A stretch of 21,987 nt of DNA, from contig JAABOA010000162.1 in assembly GCA_015680635.1 (NCBI GenBank), positions 1-21,987 of the forward strand. The letters are read 5' to 3'. The notes under the pieces are model-generated. The model was not told where the DNA came from. It ran no database searches and saw only the letters and a program-made list of their open reading frames with translations. The DNA is from Lunasporangiospora selenospora (lineage: Eukaryota > Mortierellomycota > Mortierellomycetes > Mortierellales > Mortierellaceae). Of this stretch, positions 20,180-21,987 are shown piece after piece (the stretch's first letter is position 1; each line of letters begins with the position of its first letter). A program made the translations under genes and the position numbers.

Positions 20180-20420
20180 TGCGCTTTCCTGAGCTGGAGA
20201 CAAAGATGATGAAGGTAGCAGAATTGGATGAGAGATTACGAATTTCGATCAGACCATTCGTTTTGAGCCCTTTGGGTTACACACAATTTTTTTCTCCATT
20301 CAGCTACTGCTTGACCTGCATCCATGGGGATTCAAATCGCAAAGTCATAGGGGCATCATCCCCAGCAATCCTTAATGAGGGACCACCTCAATAGATGGAA
20401 TCAATGATCATCCTTACAAT
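20180..20420 (-). promoter_or_regulatory. Upstream region of the channel gene
   Basis: About 240 bp separate the channel ATG (20179) from the 3' end of the RNase H relic. On the transcript strand the leader just before the ATG is pyrimidine-rich (CTACCTTCATCATC, TTTGTCTCC), typical of a fungal 5' UTR. No clear TATA box is visible. Confidence 0.35.
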
Positions 20421-20426
20421 GCTGAC

Positions 20427-20432
20427 TTTATT
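20427..20432 (-). terminator. AATAAA signal downstream of the RNase H relic
   Basis: On the minus strand AATAAA follows the last open frame of the RNase H-like relic, whose stop is at 20447-20449. It is consistent with the original 3' end of that element. Confidence 0.45.
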
Positions 20433-20446
20433 TCTATCAAGTATGC

Positions 20447-21180
20447 CTATGGCGGTATTGGCTCCTTCAAAGCATCGTGTATCTCGGTAGTAACTTTGAC
20501 GGCCCCTGCCCTGGCCTCAAGAATCTTGATCCAATCAATCGCAGAAACTGTGCCCTGAGGAAGAGGGAGAAGCACTGCCCAGTGTTGTGCTGAGTGTTTG
20601 TCACACATCGTCTTCCAGCGGTACTCCTTCGTTGACATCTAGACTCTTCGTATATTCTCTTAGAAAATGTCCAGAGAAGGTCTTGTTGACTGCGGCCTCG
20701 TTGCCGGCGTCACTAGTATACCTCTTAACCTACTCCACCACGGTGTTCCCTGATCGTAATATGTCCGAGACGCCAGCGCCAACTCTTCTGCGTTCGTGCA
20801 AACTCCATTACGACTGCAGAACTGTCCAAGCGAATTGTTGCCTCCTTGCTACGCAGGCAACATAGTTTTGCTGCAAGTAGTCCTATCAACTCTGTCTTGG
20901 TCGAGGAGGCACCTCTCCCGCAATCACTAACAACGATATCGAATGTTCTCTTGATCTAGGCTTTGACCAAGTCCCTGAGTGATTTGCTCCCTTCAGCATA
21001 GGATTTCGGCTATCGTCATCGCGTCCAGCTGTAGACCCTCAAACCATGTCGAATCTGCAATCTCTACCTTCTTCCTGACCACAATCTTCCTGTCGCTATT
21101 GTTGATGTTTTCCCAAGTGAGTTTGACCAGTCCACATCTGTTCTTGCCGACTCATTGGCGGCTCCTTCTGCGCTGGTAAT
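20447..21180 (-). pseudogene. Decayed RNase H-like domain, probable retroelement remnant
   Basis: Read on the minus strand, several frames carry pieces of one RNase H-type domain. TFDIVVSDCGRGASSTKTEL (about 20945-20890) gives the first Asp and the Glu. LLAAKLCCLRSKEATIRLDS gives the second Asp, and VKRYTSDAGNEAAVNKT (about 20730-20680) corresponds to the C-terminal H..GN..AD motif, here without its final Asp. After it comes a last open stretch with WAVLLPLPQGTVSAIDWIKI. Upstream lies a polar segment (LTWENINNSDRKIVVRKKVE, ADSTWFEGLQLDAMTIAEIL). Frames break several times, with stops such as TAG at 20730-20732 and another in VKA*IKR near 20955. Similar RNase H proteins accompany LINE-type retroelements and related genes in Mortierella, as I remember them. 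No reverse transcriptase was found nearby. The left edge is supported by the AATAAA at 20427-20432; the right edge is uncertain. Confidence 0.65.
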
Positions 21181-21944
21181 TTTTCAGGAGGCGTTCCATA
21201 CGCCATCCTCTTTTCCTCTCTGACACCCCCTTTTTGGTCCTTTCCTTCCGACACCTCAAACTCGCGTTCCAGACCTTCAAATCCACTCTTATCCATTCTC
21301 TCTTACACCCTTTCTCCTTCTCCTTCCTCTTCTTCCTACTCTTCTTCTTACTTTTCATCCTACGCTTCTTCCTCCTCTTCCTTCTCTTCTGTAGTGAACG
21401 AAGCGCCAGTTTCGATATTTTCCAACTGGGCTTCCACTAACTTCAGCGGGTCCTTAACCCGTCTATCGACCACCTCGTTGTGTGCTTCTCGACCACATGT
21501 TTGGGATTGTAATTGACGACACTATCTCCACGACACTACGTTCAGTTTCTATTGGTTCAGCAATTGTTCTACGAATGCCACTGCCTTTCTGTACATCTGT
21601 CCTTGGATCCCGTCTTCTAACCTATTTCCCATCCACTCTCACCTATTGCTCCATGTTGGTGGCCATGGTCTGTTTTCATGTTGTGTTTCCGCTCCTTCAT
21701 TTTTTTTTAACAGGAAGAGCCATAAAGACACCCTCCAATAGTCCAATCATAACTAAACCTACCCAGGTTACAGTCGCTATTCGCATTGTAGTGCGGAGAG
21801 CCGCTCAGGCCACACCTCTGACTAGGCATGGGGCCTCAAGTTTGGTCCAAATTAAGGATCGGAAATAACGATATCATGCAAGGAAATAATGAAATCGATG
21901 AATTTAGATTCATATATCACTCAATTTTCAAAGAAATAAGCAAT
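21181..21944. other. Low-complexity and possible further remnant sequence
   Basis: 21297-21391 is almost pure pyrimidine on the plus strand (CTT/CTC-rich), which reads as Glu/Lys-rich sequence with stops on the minus strand. Beyond it, minus-strand pieces such as RRDPRTDVQKGSGIRRTIAE and IVSSITIPNMWSRST are open but not recognisable. They may be the 5' part of the RNase H relic or unrelated. A plus-strand frame from 21482 to 21868 is probably chance. Confidence 0.35.
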
Positions 21945-21987
21945 TCTTTGGTAGTATAGTGGTGAGTATCTCCGCCTGTCACGCGGA
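21945..21987 (+). tRNA. tRNA-Asp(GTC), 5' part, cut by window end
   Basis: The first 43 positions of a tRNA are present: acceptor 5' strand TCTTTGG, then TA, the D arm (GTATAGTGGTGAGTATC), and a perfectly paired anticodon stem TCCGC/GCGGA enclosing CTGTCAC, with anticodon GTC at 21978-21980. The sequence from GTAGTATAGTGG through TGTCACGCGG closely matches eukaryotic cytosolic tRNA-Asp. The variable loop, T arm and 3' acceptor strand lie beyond the window, so acceptor pairing cannot be checked. Confidence 0.9.

Noticed and set aside
1-21987. CRISPR array, bacterial operon or rRNA
   Set aside because: No spaced direct repeats, no bacterial gene arrangement and no rRNA-like sequence were seen; the window is eukaryotic and intron-rich.

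Overview
This is a eukaryotic nuclear window with fungal features. Genes are split by short GT-AG introns (mostly about 65-170 bp, a few near 250 bp), several genes end shortly before an AATAAA signal, and no operons are visible. The gene content (a KRE9/KNH-type secreted wall protein, MBF1, RNase P subunit POP5, mitochondrial uS15m, and a Crinkler-type NTPase-nuclease of the kind expanded in Mortierella and relatives) points to an early-diverging fungus, most likely Mortierellomycotina. That placement is an inference from remembered family resemblance; no search was run.

Layout. 1-1275: little certain, with a possible two-exon gene fragment on the minus strand (187-722). 1276-4606 (+): an almost full-length but broken Crinkler-type gene. 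Its ancestral intron pattern can still be read, but it carries five in-frame stops and about seven frameshifts, its start codon appears lost, a (CT)13 run sits in its header domain, and both Walker motifs are damaged. 4664-5880: no gene recognised; an 11-bp perfect hairpin lies at 5503-5536. 5895-6551 (-): KRE9/KNH-like secreted protein. 6552-7929: long intergenic stretch with overlapping open frames but no recognisable protein. 7930-8541 (-): MBF1. 8942-9794 (-): POP5. 9982-11197 (+): mitochondrial ribosomal protein uS15m, divergent from POP5 across 187 bp. 11580-13029 (+): membrane-anchored paraoxonase/arylesterase-like protein. 14176-20179 (-): a 12-exon gene for a 1634-residue protein joining a WD-like beta-propeller region to a TRP-like ion-transport domain and a C-terminal coiled coil. 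20447-21180 (-): decayed RNase H-like sequence, probably from a retroelement. 21945-21987 (+): the first 43 nt of a tRNA-Asp(GTC), cut by the window end.

The centre (7930-13029) is a compact housekeeping block: transcription coactivator, tRNA processing, mitochondrial translation and a calcium-dependent hydrolase. It is flanked by accessory or decaying material: the Crinkler relic on the left, and the large channel gene plus the RNase H relic on the right. For six genes I assembled exon models by hand. In all six the exon phases close exactly and the total length is a multiple of three, which is strong internal support for the splice sites chosen.
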